Assembly (NCBI RefSeq): GCF_036226605.1
Contig: NZ_CP109000.1
Span: 7,684,501 to 7,748,500 of the forward strand
Length of the DNA stretch: 64,000 nucleotides
Reading direction: 5' to 3'
Source of the DNA: Streptomyces sp. NBC_00704
GTDB taxonomy: Bacteria > Actinomycetota > Actinomycetes > Streptomycetales > Streptomycetaceae
The translations under genes and the position numbers were made by a program. Below are positions 24,186-32,724 of the stretch, in pieces. Within the stretch, counting starts at the first letter, position 1; the number at the start of each line of letters is the position of its first letter. Under the pieces are notes generated by a model. The model saw nothing but the letters and a program-made list of their open reading frames with translations, did not search any database and was not told the origin of the DNA.

Positions 24186-24995
24186 TCAGAAGGAGAGGAC
24201 ACGACGAAAGTCCGCCTCGTCGTACTCGCCCGCCGGCGTGACGCGAACCCCTCGCGCCTCCACCCATGCATGAAAGCGGAACGGGTCGTCTGCGGCGCCG
24301 ATGCACCACACCGCACGCCGTCCGCGGAACGCCAGCACGGCGAGAGTGGCCAGTGACTCCTCCAGGCACGCGGCCCGCCCCGGGTAGTACGCCGCGGCGG
24401 TGCGGACAGCGGCCAAGGCGGCCGCCGCCTCCTGCGGCGTGGCTTCTCGCCCGCCCCGTCCTCGAACGCTCCGGTCCAGGACGCGCGCGAGAGCGCGGAA
24501 CGGGAGCCGGATCAGGAAGAGGGCGACCAGGAGCCCGGCCAGACCGGCGACTGCCGCCGCCAGGTTGCGGCGTCCTCGTGCGTCGCGGTGTCCGAGCGGG
24601 GCGGCTGCCATCATTCGCACCGCCGCCTTCGGCGAGCCCTGAGGTGAGGGCTCACCGGGTTCGGTGGACGCGCTCGGCGCCGACGATCGCGCTCGCGGGG
24701 GAAGGGGGTCCGGCGCGAGCTGCGGTCTGTCCGCGGTGAGCAGACCGCGGCTGATCAGGTCGTCCGCGAGTCGCCGGGCGTCCGCGCGGATCCGGTCGTG
24801 CTGCGGTGCGGGGTAGTGGGCCGTGAGTACGCCGACCCCGGCGTCGAAGTCCTCGCAACGACGCCATTCCCGCCACAGGGTGCGCGCGATGGGGTTCATC
24901 GCGAAGCAGTGACCGGAACGCACGTCCAGAAGCACGCTTCCGCCGTGCGGTGCGACGCTCTCGTGCACATGGCCGGGCACGTTCAGTCGGGTCAC
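24186..24995 (-). CDS. Fused lasso peptide B protein (RRE + protease)
   Basis: The 269-residue protein combines two activities. Residues 1-90 are a PqqD-like RiPP recognition element that binds the leader (GGSVLLDVRSGHCFAMNPIA, LADDLISRGLLTA). After a Pro/Ser-rich linker, residues 130-269 are the transglutaminase-like leader peptidase, with Cys210 in RAACLEESLA and His242 in FRFHAWVE as catalytic residues. The third triad residue is unclear because the usual Asp after HAWVE reads ARG. Most actinobacterial clusters encode these as separate B1 and B2 proteins. The GTG start at 24995 has AAAGGAG upstream and overlaps the cyclase stop by four bases, so the genes are translationally coupled. Confidence 0.88.
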   Translation of the reverse strand: MTRLNVPGHVHESVAPHGGSVLLDVRSGHCFAMNPIARTLWREWRRCEDFDAGVGVLTAHYPAPQHDRIRADARRLADDLISRGLLTADRPQLAPDPLPPRARSSAPSASTEPGEPSPQGSPKAAVRMMAAAPLGHRDARGRRNLAAAVAGLAGLLVALFLIRLPFRALARVLDRSVRGRGGREATPQEAAAALAAVRTAAAYYPGRAACLEESLATLAVLAFRGRRAVWCIGAADDPFRFHAWVEARGVRVTPAGEYDEADFRRVLSF

Positions 24996-26908
24996 GTCGG
25001 CTCCTTTCCGCCGGCGCGCGACGCCAGCCATATGTCTTCGCCCAGCAGGCGGTTGAGCGCGGGGAAGGGGGCCGAGAGTCCGGCGACCGCACGCTCGAGG
25101 GAGGCGATGACCCGTGACGGCTCGATCACGCCCAAGTCGGCCAGCGGTGAAGCGGCGAGTCGCGCGCGGATGTCCTCCGCGGACAGGCGGGCGCCTCTGT
25201 AGTTCTCGGCGGAGTAGTCCCCCTTGGTTCTTCTTTGCAGCACGGCCTCGGGCACCAGCCCGGCCAATGCGGCCGCCAGCAGCGGCTTGACGGTGAAGGG
25301 GTCCGTCCTGTGCGGCAGGGGCAGGCTCAGGCAGGCGCGGACGACGTCGCCGTCGAGAAAGGGCGCATGGGGCCAGATGCCCAGCGGGCGTGCTCTGTCG
25401 ACGAGTTGGCGCTGCACCGCGGCCGAGTTGCGCACCTCGTGGAGGACGGCGCGGGAAGCCGGCGTCGTCGCGAGGGCCGGGTCGGAGTCGGCGGACCGGG
25501 CGCAGTCGCGTGCGAGTTCGGCCAGTCGGCGGCGCATGCGGGTGGTGAGCCAGGCCGCCTCCGGGCCGGGCGGGGCCCACCAGGCGACCGCGTCCAGCCA
25601 GTTCGCTTCGTGCCGCGCCGGTTGTTCCAGCTGGAGGGCCAGGTCTTCGAAGGCTTGAGGCTTCGACGTGCGGGCGAGGCGTAGGGCTCGTAAGACCGTG
25701 TGAGCAGGGGAGATCTTGCGCATGCGGGCCAGAGCGCGGCCGTCGCGCACGAGTCGGCGCAGGCCGTCGGCTGCCGGCAGGTCGCCGAGCCAGGAGGGCG
25801 GTGCGGTGAGGAGGGCGTCGCCGCCTTCCCCGGTCAGGTGAACGGCGCGGCCGCCGTCCGCGATGTGGTCCAGGCGCAGCCGCAGCCGTGCGCCGATCAC
25901 CGCTGCCGGGTCGGGCTGGTCCGTCGGCCCTTCGGCGTCCATTCCGCTGTAGGGCAGTGAGGTCCGGCTGCCGCGGGTCACGTGCAGCCGGATGTCCGGG
26001 GTCGTCGCGGCGTGGGCGAGGGCGTGTTCGAGGTCGCCGGCCGGGGCTTCGGGATGGTGGTAGACGAAGGCGTCCAGTGGCTGGTGCGAGGCGCGGGCGG
26101 CGAGGACGGCCAGTGACGTCGAGTCCAGTCCGCCGCTGAAGTCGGCGGTCACACGGGTGGAACCGGCGGCGCGCAGCGACACGGAGTCGGTCAGTGCCGA
26201 CCTCAGCCGCTCGGCGGTCTCCGCGAATCCTGCGCCGCCGTGGCCGGAGTCCAGGCATGCGTAGGTGCCGCGGCGGAGGCTGCCCGAGGGGTCGATGCGC
26301 AGCACCTGCCCGCCGCCGAGGTGCCGGACGCCGGCCAACGTGGTGTGGCCTTCGGTGAGTTCGGGGACCGTGGGGCACACGATGTGTGCGGCGAGGGTGG
26401 TCGGGTCGGCGGTGTCGGCGGTTCCCGCCAGGAGTGCCGCGGTCGTGGCACGTGTGGACAGCACCGTGCGGTCTCCGTGCCGCGCGTAGTAGAGAGGGAA
26501 CTGTCCCGCCGGGTCGGTGTAGGCGGTGAGCCGTCCCTGGTCGTGCATGACGACGAGCAGATACGCGCCGGGCCACCGCGTCAGCCGTTCCCAGTGGCCG
26601 TCCGCCGCTGAGCGCTCCAGGTCCCGCCGCATGGTCGCCGTGTCGGCGAGGCACTGGCCCACGGCGACCAGGCGGGCACGCGCGCACGCAGCGGTACGCA
26701 GCTCGCGCGGGTGCCACGGCCCCCACGACCACAAGGGGCCTTCGCCGGGCCACACCCTGACTGCTCCCAGCGCTGCCGTGCCGGGCGGTGGCAGGGGGGA
26801 ACCGGTGGGCGAGAGAACGCCCGCGATGGCGGGGTCGCGTGGCGCGCGCGGGGCGGGGACGTGCTCCCGGCTCTCCGTCGCGGGGAGGGATGCATCGGGC
26901 GTGGACAT
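24992..26908 (-). CDS. Lasso cyclase (asparagine synthetase-like)
   Basis: The 638-residue protein is the ATP-dependent macrolactam synthetase of a lasso pathway. It has an N-terminal glutaminase-like fold without the catalytic N-terminal Cys (YLLVVMHDQGRLTAYTDPAG), then the ATP pyrophosphatase loop SGGLDSTS at residues 258-265 and LTGEGGDALL. It should adenylate the Asp9 side chain of the core and join it to the Gly1 amine. The C-terminal region (HAPFLDGDVVRACLSLP, RRTKGDYSAENYRG) is typical of lasso cyclases. It follows the precursor gene by 17 bases and overlaps the B gene, giving the order A-C-B. Confidence 0.92.
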   Translation of the reverse strand: MSTPDASLPATESREHVPAPRAPRDPAIAGVLSPTGSPLPPPGTAALGAVRVWPGEGPLWSWGPWHPRELRTAACARARLVAVGQCLADTATMRRDLERSAADGHWERLTRWPGAYLLVVMHDQGRLTAYTDPAGQFPLYYARHGDRTVLSTRATTAALLAGTADTADPTTLAAHIVCPTVPELTEGHTTLAGVRHLGGGQVLRIDPSGSLRRGTYACLDSGHGGAGFAETAERLRSALTDSVSLRAAGSTRVTADFSGGLDSTSLAVLAARASHQPLDAFVYHHPEAPAGDLEHALAHAATTPDIRLHVTRGSRTSLPYSGMDAEGPTDQPDPAAVIGARLRLRLDHIADGGRAVHLTGEGGDALLTAPPSWLGDLPAADGLRRLVRDGRALARMRKISPAHTVLRALRLARTSKPQAFEDLALQLEQPARHEANWLDAVAWWAPPGPEAAWLTTRMRRRLAELARDCARSADSDPALATTPASRAVLHEVRNSAAVQRQLVDRARPLGIWPHAPFLDGDVVRACLSLPLPHRTDPFTVKPLLAAALAGLVPEAVLQRRTKGDYSAENYRGARLSAEDIRARLAASPLADLGVIEPSRVIASLERAVAGLSAPFPALNRLLGEDIWLASRAGGKEPT

Positions 26909-26925
26909 GACGGCAATCCGCAGGG

Positions 26926-27141
26926 CTACCAGTAGTACTGGGCGTTGGCGTCCGCATTGCCATTGGGTGAACTGCCGAGCGTCACCTCGCGGATGTGACC
27001 GAGGTCGACGAGCACCGGGGATTCGTACTCCGCCAACCGGTACGGTGACGCCACTTCACCGGTCCGCACCGCGTGCTCCGCGCTGACGGATTCCTCGCGC
27101 GCCCGTGCGCACCACGATGCAGCGGCAGGTTTGTGGGTCAT
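26926..27141 (-). CDS. Lasso peptide precursor
   Basis: The 71-residue peptide has the lasso leader motif YxxPxLxxxGxxxxxT exactly (Tyr39, Pro42, Leu44, Gly48, Thr54). Thr54 is the penultimate leader residue, so cleavage after Leu55 gives the 16-residue core GSSPNGNADANAQYYW (coded at 26929-26976). Gly1 and Asp9 fit a nine-membered macrolactam ring with a seven-residue tail; Tyr14, Tyr15 or Trp16 could be steric plugs. No Cys, so class II. The leader is long from the ATG; a GTG at codon 25 with GGAG upstream would give the more usual 31-residue leader. I do not recognise this core from known lasso peptides. Confidence 0.9.
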   Translation of the reverse strand: MTHKPAAASWCARAREESVSAEHAVRTGEVASPYRLAEYESPVLVDLGHIREVTLGSSPNGNADANAQYYW

Positions 27142-27559
27142 GGTGTCCGCCTAGGGTCAAGGGCGGGAAACGCCCCGGGAAAGACAAATGCGTGAGTGGC
27201 CTGAGTGATTCCACCGTTGGTCGGAGTGTAGCCATCCCCACGCCGCACCACGTGCCGAACTGGACGGCGAGGGCCTGGTCCGTGGCCTGCTGATTTACGC
27301 AGGATGCTTGTCCCGGCCGCAGGCTTGGAACGCCTCGGGGGCGGGCGGGCAAGCGCTTCGGATTCCGTTCGACGGGCGGCTGTCGCTTATTCGAAGAGAC
27401 GTTGGGCGCCTCGGCATGCTTTACCGTCACATTGAAGAGCGCAATGGCGGTTTGACGGGCTTTGAGCATCGCGCGTCGGGACGCACATGCCCGACGAGTG
27501 TTTGGCCCGCTCCATAAGACAGCAGACAACAGACCGCAGACAGCAGAAGCGGTGTGCGG
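27142..27559. other. Lasso cluster promoter region
   Basis: About 420 bases between the ROK gene and the precursor on the same strand. It should contain the lasso promoter. Nothing conspicuous is visible apart from a weak inverted repeat CATTG-N7-CAATG at 27430-27446. Confidence 0.45.
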
Positions 27560-28795
27560 CTACGCCGAAGGCGCCGGGTGCTGTGCCGGGGCGCTTCCCG
27601 CGTTCTCCTGGCCGCGCAGTCCCAGGACGAGGGCCCCTTGTGATTCGGCCCGGGTGCCGAGTTCGCTCAGCGCGAGAGTGAAGGCACCGCCGTCGGCGAC
27701 CGCGCCGGGCAACGCGAAGCGGTGCAGGGACTCGTTGCAGCCGTCCAGCAGCAGTCGGGTCTCGGCGAGCTTTCCGCCGACGACGACGAGGTCGGGGTTG
27801 AGCATGTTGCACAGCTGGGCGAGCGAATGGCCGAGGCGGCGGCCCGCGTCCTGGATCACCCGCATGCAGACCGCGTCCCGCTCGTCGGCCGCTTTGATGA
27901 CCTGCTCCAGCGTCTCGGGTCCCGAGGCGCTGTTGCGGGTGTGTGCGGCACGGACCTGGGCGATCAGGGCGTCGGCTCCCATCACCGTCTCCAGGCAGCC
28001 TCTCCCGCCGCACTGGCACACCGTTCCGTCCGGATCCACGGTGAGATGGCCGATCTCCCCGGCCATGCCCCGGTGGCCGCGCAGCACGCTGTTGTGCACG
28101 ATGATGCCGGCGCCGACCCCGGTCGACGCCTTCACGTAGACGACCGTCTCGGCGTTCTCCCGGGTGCCGTACGTCTGTTCCGCGAGGGCGCCGAGGTTGG
28201 CGTCGTTGTCGATGACGGCGCGCACGCCCAGCCAGGCGCCCAGGTCGTCGGCCGGGTCGTCGCCCGGCCGCCACGGAGGCAGGACCGGCGGGGTGAACGC
28301 GCCGGTGCGCGGATCGATCATTCGCGGGACGGCGATGCCGAGGGACAGCACATCGGCCGGTGCCCGGCCCGTCCCCTCGATGGCTTCCTCGATCATCTCC
28401 TTGACCTCGGGCAGCGCCCGGTGCCAGCCCTTGCTGACGCCTTGCGAGCTGACCCGGACGCTCACCTGGTCGAATTCCCTGTCGAGCCTGCGGGCGACCA
28501 CCGTGGTGTGGTTGAACCCGACGTGGACGCCCACGCCGACGTCGTCGACCGGCACCAGGGAGACCTTTCCGCCGCGGCCTTTCCCTTCCGTCTTGGCGTC
28601 GGGCACGAGCCCGGCGGCGGCCAGTTCCCGCACCGCGACCGACACGGTGGCCGGCGAAAGCATCGTGCGCCGCGCGATGTCGACCTGGGTACCCGCTTTG
28701 ATCGCGACAGCGAGCAGCACCTTTCTGCGGTTGGTGCTCCTCGTCGGGGTGACGGACTCCGGGAGTCGGCCTAAAAGATCACGCAGCTTCCCCAC
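27560..28795 (-). CDS. ROK-family regulator with a TTA codon
   Basis: The 411-residue protein has an N-terminal winged helix (VLLAVAIKAGTQVDIARRTM, SPATVSVAVRELAAAGLV) and a C-terminal ROK sugar-kinase-like domain (DNDANLGALAEQTYG, GVGAGIIVHNSVLRG, GEIGHLTVDPDG) with the zinc motif CQCGGRGCLE. ROK regulators respond to sugars or sugar phosphates. Codon 8 is TTA, rare in streptomycetes and read by the bldA tRNA, so translation may depend on development. The GTG start at 28795 follows a GGGGGGCG stretch. It lies upstream of the lasso precursor on the same strand, 418 bases away; control of that cluster is possible but unproven. Confidence 0.87.
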   Translation of the reverse strand: MGKLRDLLGRLPESVTPTRSTNRRKVLLAVAIKAGTQVDIARRTMLSPATVSVAVRELAAAGLVPDAKTEGKGRGGKVSLVPVDDVGVGVHVGFNHTTVVARRLDREFDQVSVRVSSQGVSKGWHRALPEVKEMIEEAIEGTGRAPADVLSLGIAVPRMIDPRTGAFTPPVLPPWRPGDDPADDLGAWLGVRAVIDNDANLGALAEQTYGTRENAETVVYVKASTGVGAGIIVHNSVLRGHRGMAGEIGHLTVDPDGTVCQCGGRGCLETVMGADALIAQVRAAHTRNSASGPETLEQVIKAADERDAVCMRVIQDAGRRLGHSLAQLCNMLNPDLVVVGGKLAETRLLLDGCNESLHRFALPGAVADGGAFTLALSELGTRAESQGALVLGLRGQENAGSAPAQHPAPSA

Positions 28796-29612
28796 GGACG
28801 CCCCCCAGCCGATGTCGGCGCTGCAACTTCGCGGTCCTGAAGGGGAAATAATACCAGCGTGATCTTCGATTCGAACGCGGTCGGGCTTCGAATGACGCAC
28901 CGATGAAGGAGGGGACGGGGCGTCCACCATACGAACTCGATCAATATCGGATCGTTGAATTGGCCGAAAATAGCGACGATACGTCAAGGAGAAACGCATT
29001 CACGCAGCAAGTGGTCGACACCCGAACGGAATCGAGCATCCCCGGGAGTCCGCCCGAGGACGGCGCGAAGCATCCTGGGCGGGGGCGTGCGGTCCGTCGG
29101 TGAGCCCATGGGGGATGCCAGGAGGTGGCGGGCCGGCCACGGGCGGGAAGGGCGTCACGCCGGAGGGCGTCGAGTCTCTGGGCGTCGAGCCTCTGGGGGT
29201 CTCGTGTTGCGAGGCCGGCACGACGGTGAGCATGACGACGACCGTGTCGGTGATCCGCGCGGGCGGAGCGAGGCTGTCAAGGCTGCTGGTGCCCAGGGCG
29301 GCGCGCTTCTGCTCGGCGCGCGCGTGACCCCGCCCAGGAGCGGGGCAGGGGCAGGGGCGGGACGGGGCGGGACAGGTCAGGATGAGAGGGGGCGGCTCCG
29401 GACCGGCGCGCGGGTTCGGCGTCACGCTGCCGCGGGTGAGCGACTTCTGGCCGCCCTCCTTGCCGTTCCGGGCCTGCGATGCCGGTCGCCGAAGGCGGCG
29501 GACGCGGAGAGGGCCAGGCGCCCCAGGGGTCGCACGGCCCGAGGGGCGCGCGGCCCCTGGGGCCGCCCGGTCCAGGGATGCGATACGGGGTGATTCGTGG
29601 TGTTCTGGCGGA
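28796..29612. other. Non-coding stretch between ROK and MFS genes
   Basis: About 800 bases. The first 200 are AT-richer and include TTCGATTCGAACG (28865-28877), which also occurs at 24105-24117. Near 29342-29371 the plus strand carries six close G-tracts. I see no convincing gene; frames here lack ribosome sites and family resemblance. Confidence 0.5.
29342..29371 (+). other. Potential G-quadruplex
   Basis: Six runs of three or four G separated by one or two bases lie within 30 bases on the plus strand, about 240 bases upstream of the MFS gene. The pattern meets usual quadruplex criteria. Any role is inference. Confidence 0.45.
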
Positions 29613-31112
29613 ATGAGTGTCACCCGGACAGGTGAATCCTCGGCCGACACCGCACCCGACCCCCGCCGCTGGTGGGGCCTGGTGATCATCGCCCTCGCCC
29701 AGCTCATGGTCGTCCTGGACGCGACGATCGTGAACATCGCGCTGCCCTCCGCGCAGGAGGACCTGGGCATCTCCGACGGCGACCGCCAGTGGGTGATCAC
29801 CGCCTACACCCTGGCCTTCGGCGGGCTGCTGCTGCTCGGCGGCCGTATCGCCGACCTGGTGGGCCGCAAGCGCACCTTCGTGGTCGGGCTGGTCGGTTTC
29901 GCGGCGGCCTCCGCGCTCGGCGGGGCGGCCACCGGATCGGGCATGCTGTTCGGCGCCCGCGCCCTCCAGGGCGTCTTCGCGGCCGTCCTCGCCCCCTCCG
30001 CGCTCAGCCTGCTGACCACGACGTTCACCGACCCCAAGGAACGCGGCAAGGCCTTCGGCATCTACGGCGCGCTCGCCGGCAGCGGGGCGGCGATCGGCTT
30101 CATCGTCGGCGGTCTGCTCACCGAGTACCTCGACTGGCGCTGGTGCCTGTACGTCAACGTGCCCATCGCCGTCGTCGCCGTTCTGGGCGGCATCGTCCTG
30201 CTCCACGACCGCCCCGGTCACGCGGACGTCCGGCTCGACGTGCCCGGCGCGGTGCTGGGCTGCGGCGGCCTGGTCGCGATCGTCTACGGCTTCAGCGAGG
30301 CCGAGCCGCGCGGCTGGACCGACCCCCTGGTGCTGGGGCTCTTCGCGGGCGGGATCGTCCTGCTCACGGTCTTCGTGTGGTGGCAGACGAAGGCGCGGGT
30401 GCCGCTGCTGCCCCTGCACATCGTCAAGGACCGCAACCGCGCGGGCTGCTTCCTGACCATGGGCCTGGCCATCATCGGGATGTTCGGCCTGTTCCTGTTC
30501 ATGACCTACTACCTCCAGGCCATCCTCGGCTATTCCCCCGTGAAGACGGGCCTCGCCTTCCTCCCGCTCACCGTGGCGATCATCATCGGGTCCACCCAGA
30601 TCTCCGCCCGGCTGTTGAACCGCGTGGCGCCGCGCATGCTGATGGTCCCCGGCATGATCCTCGCCGCCGGCGGCATGGTGATCCTCACCCGCATGACCGT
30701 GCACTCCTCCTACAGCAGCGAGATCCTCCCCGCGCTGCTGATGATGGGCCTCGGCATGGGCCTGACCTTCATGCCGGTCTTCGCCACGGCCACCTCGGGA
30801 GTCGCTCCGCAGGACGCGGGCGTCACCTCCGCCACCGTCAACACCTCACAGCAGGTGGGCGGGTCCATCGGCACGGCCCTGCTCAACACGATCGCCACCA
30901 CCAGCAGCGCCGCCTACCTCTCGGCCCACCTGACCGGCCCCGCGCGCCGGGCGCAGGTCGCGGCCGAGGGCACCGTACACGGCTACACCGTCGCCATCTG
31001 GTGGGCCGCCGGGATCATGCTGCTGGCCGGCCTGGTGGCGGGCCTGATGGTCACCACCGGCCCCCCGAGACGTGCCCCGGCGGAATCAGCGATGCCGGAG
31101 CCGGTGGGCTGA
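29613..31112 (+). CDS. MFS drug exporter (DHA2/EmrB-QacA type)
   Basis: The 499-residue protein has about 14 membrane segments and the marks of the DHA2 drug:proton antiporters: QLMVVLDATIVNIALPSAQ in helix 1, WVITAYTLAFGGLLLLGGR, the motif A loop GRIADLVGRKRTF, and GGSIGTALLNT late in the protein. It should export hydrophobic or cationic compounds using the proton gradient. The start at 29613 places the first helix correctly; only a weak GGCGG lies upstream. No TetR gene is adjacent. An intrinsic terminator follows. It might serve nearby natural-product genes, but no linkage is shown. Confidence 0.9.
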   Translation: MSVTRTGESSADTAPDPRRWWGLVIIALAQLMVVLDATIVNIALPSAQEDLGISDGDRQWVITAYTLAFGGLLLLGGRIADLVGRKRTFVVGLVGFAAASALGGAATGSGMLFGARALQGVFAAVLAPSALSLLTTTFTDPKERGKAFGIYGALAGSGAAIGFIVGGLLTEYLDWRWCLYVNVPIAVVAVLGGIVLLHDRPGHADVRLDVPGAVLGCGGLVAIVYGFSEAEPRGWTDPLVLGLFAGGIVLLTVFVWWQTKARVPLLPLHIVKDRNRAGCFLTMGLAIIGMFGLFLFMTYYLQAILGYSPVKTGLAFLPLTVAIIIGSTQISARLLNRVAPRMLMVPGMILAAGGMVILTRMTVHSSYSSEILPALLMMGLGMGLTFMPVFATATSGVAPQDAGVTSATVNTSQQVGGSIGTALLNTIATTSSAAYLSAHLTGPARRAQVAAEGTVHGYTVAIWWAAGIMLLAGLVAGLMVTTGPPRRAPAESAMPEPVG

Positions 31113-31146
31113 CGGCCGCCTCGGCCGGCCGGGCCGGACAGATGGA

Positions 31147-31180
31147 GGGACCCCAGCCGGCGCACGGCTGGGGTCCCTTT
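31147..31180 (+). terminator. Intrinsic terminator of the MFS gene
   Basis: GGGACCCCAGCCG (31147-31159) pairs perfectly with CGGCTGGGGTCCC (31165-31177) around GCGCA, followed by TTT. It lies 35 bases past the stop. Confidence 0.85.
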
Positions 31181-31287
31181 GTGTGGTGGTGCGTACCGGT
31201 CAGCGGGCGAAGCCGCCCGCGCCGTGCCCCGTTCGCCTGCGCGCCGGGGAGCCGCACCGGGTCGCGATCACCCGCGGACGGGCAGGG

Positions 31288-32724
31288 TCAGCGCTGCAGG
31301 GTGAGGACGCCCGGCCGCCAGGGCAGTTGGTCGTAGGGGGTGTTGGGCGGCGTGTTGGGGGACTTGCCCTGGTAGAGGAGTTGCAGGTTGCAGGGGTCGA
31401 TGGTCATGGTCTGGTCGGGGTTGTCGCGGACCAGGTCACCGTGGCTGATGTCGTTGGTCCAGGTGGCGCCGCTGTTGGCCTTGCCCGCGAAGGGGTTGCT
31501 CTCGGTGGCGGCCTGCGGAGTCCATGAACCGCTCAGGCTGGAGGCCGTGAACGAGCGGAAGTAGCGGGCCTCGTTCGCCCCTCTCGCCTCGACGAGCATG
31601 AGGTACTGGTTCTGGCCCTTGACCTTGTACACCTGAGGCGCCTCGAAGAGGTTCTTCACCGTGTCGCTCATGACGGTCGTGTACGAGGAGCCGAAGTTGC
31701 CGGGGAAGTTCCCGATGGGCATGCTCGCCCGGTAGATCTTGCCGTTGTCGCCGGCGAAGAACAGGTACATGTTCTGACCGTCGGCGATCAGGGTCTGGTC
31801 GATCGGGGCGGCGCCGGAGATGCTGCCCGTGAACAGGGGCTGCGGCGCGGACCAGCCGTTGGGGTTGGTGGGGTCACTGGACGTGCGGTAGATGAAGGGC
31901 CAGGCGCCCCACTGGTAGGCCAGCACCCAGACGTTCTTGGGCGCGAAGTAGAAGAGCGTGGGCGCCACCGTGGACTGGCTCATGCCGGTCTGGCCCGCCG
32001 ACGCCATGTCCGACCAGTTGGTGAAGGGCTTGAACGCCATCGAACCGTACTTGGAGCCCGACACGTTCGACGCGTAGACCAGGTGCTTTCCGTTGTACGT
32101 CACGGTGGTGAAGTCCTTCAGCGCGGCCCACCCGTTCGCCGGCTGCGCAAGCACGCCCGTCGAATTCCACCGGTAGGTCGAGGGCAGCGAGCACGAGCCG
32201 TCCGGCGGGGTCGTCCCGGAAAGCCCGGTCCACTTCTGGTTGCTGGCGCCGTTGCACGTCCAGATCTCCACCGCCGTGCCGTTGGCCGTGCCGTGGCTCG
32301 TGACGTCCAGGCACAGCCCGGACTCCACTCCGACGATCGTGCCGTCGGAGTTCACCCGCCACTGCTGGTTGGCCCCGCCGCTGCAGGACCAGATCTGCAC
32401 TCGGGTACCGGCCGTGGTGGCGTGGCCGGGAACGTCCAGGCACTTGTTGCCGTACACGGTCAGCTGACCGCTGTCCGTCGCCGTCCACTGCTGGTTGGCC
32501 GCGCCGGAGCAGTCGTAGATCTGCAGGCTCGCGCCGTCTGCCTGACTGGCGCCCGCCACGTCGAGGCACCGGCCGGAACCGACACCGCGCAGGGCGCCGC
32601 TGGACGCCGCCTGGGCCGGGTTGGCGACGAGCGCGGCCGCCAATGCGACCAGGACCGTGACCGCGGCGGCGAGCACCGCGGACAGACGTCTGCGGCTGGA
32701 ACTTCGTCTGCGCATGGGGCGCAT
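31288..32724 (-). CDS. Secreted GH62 arabinofuranosidase with ricin-type lectin
   Basis: The 478-residue protein starts with a signal peptide (basic start, hydrophobic core, AQA cleavage near residue 40), then a ricin-B/CBM13 trefoil (about 43-170) with three repeats ending in NQQW, NQQW and NQKW. The catalytic GH62 domain follows (about 180-478): KDFTTVTYNGKHLVYASNV, PIDQTLIADGQNMYLFFAG and NLFEAPQVY, which hold the expected Asp and Glu residues. It removes arabinose side chains from arabinoxylan outside the cell. The start at 32724 has GAGG upstream. It pairs in lifestyle with the GH12 cellulase at the window start. Confidence 0.92.
   Translation of the reverse strand: MRPMRRRSSSRRRLSAVLAAAVTVLVALAAALVANPAQAASSGALRGVGSGRCLDVAGASQADGASLQIYDCSGAANQQWTATDSGQLTVYGNKCLDVPGHATTAGTRVQIWSCSGGANQQWRVNSDGTIVGVESGLCLDVTSHGTANGTAVEIWTCNGASNQKWTGLSGTTPPDGSCSLPSTYRWNSTGVLAQPANGWAALKDFTTVTYNGKHLVYASNVSGSKYGSMAFKPFTNWSDMASAGQTGMSQSTVAPTLFYFAPKNVWVLAYQWGAWPFIYRTSSDPTNPNGWSAPQPLFTGSISGAAPIDQTLIADGQNMYLFFAGDNGKIYRASMPIGNFPGNFGSSYTTVMSDTVKNLFEAPQVYKVKGQNQYLMLVEARGANEARYFRSFTASSLSGSWTPQAATESNPFAGKANSGATWTNDISHGDLVRDNPDQTMTIDPCNLQLLYQGKSPNTPPNTPYDQLPWRPGVLTLQR

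Noticed and set aside
28903..29103. Possible 66-residue protein
   Set aside because: No ribosome site before the ATG and no recognisable sequence.
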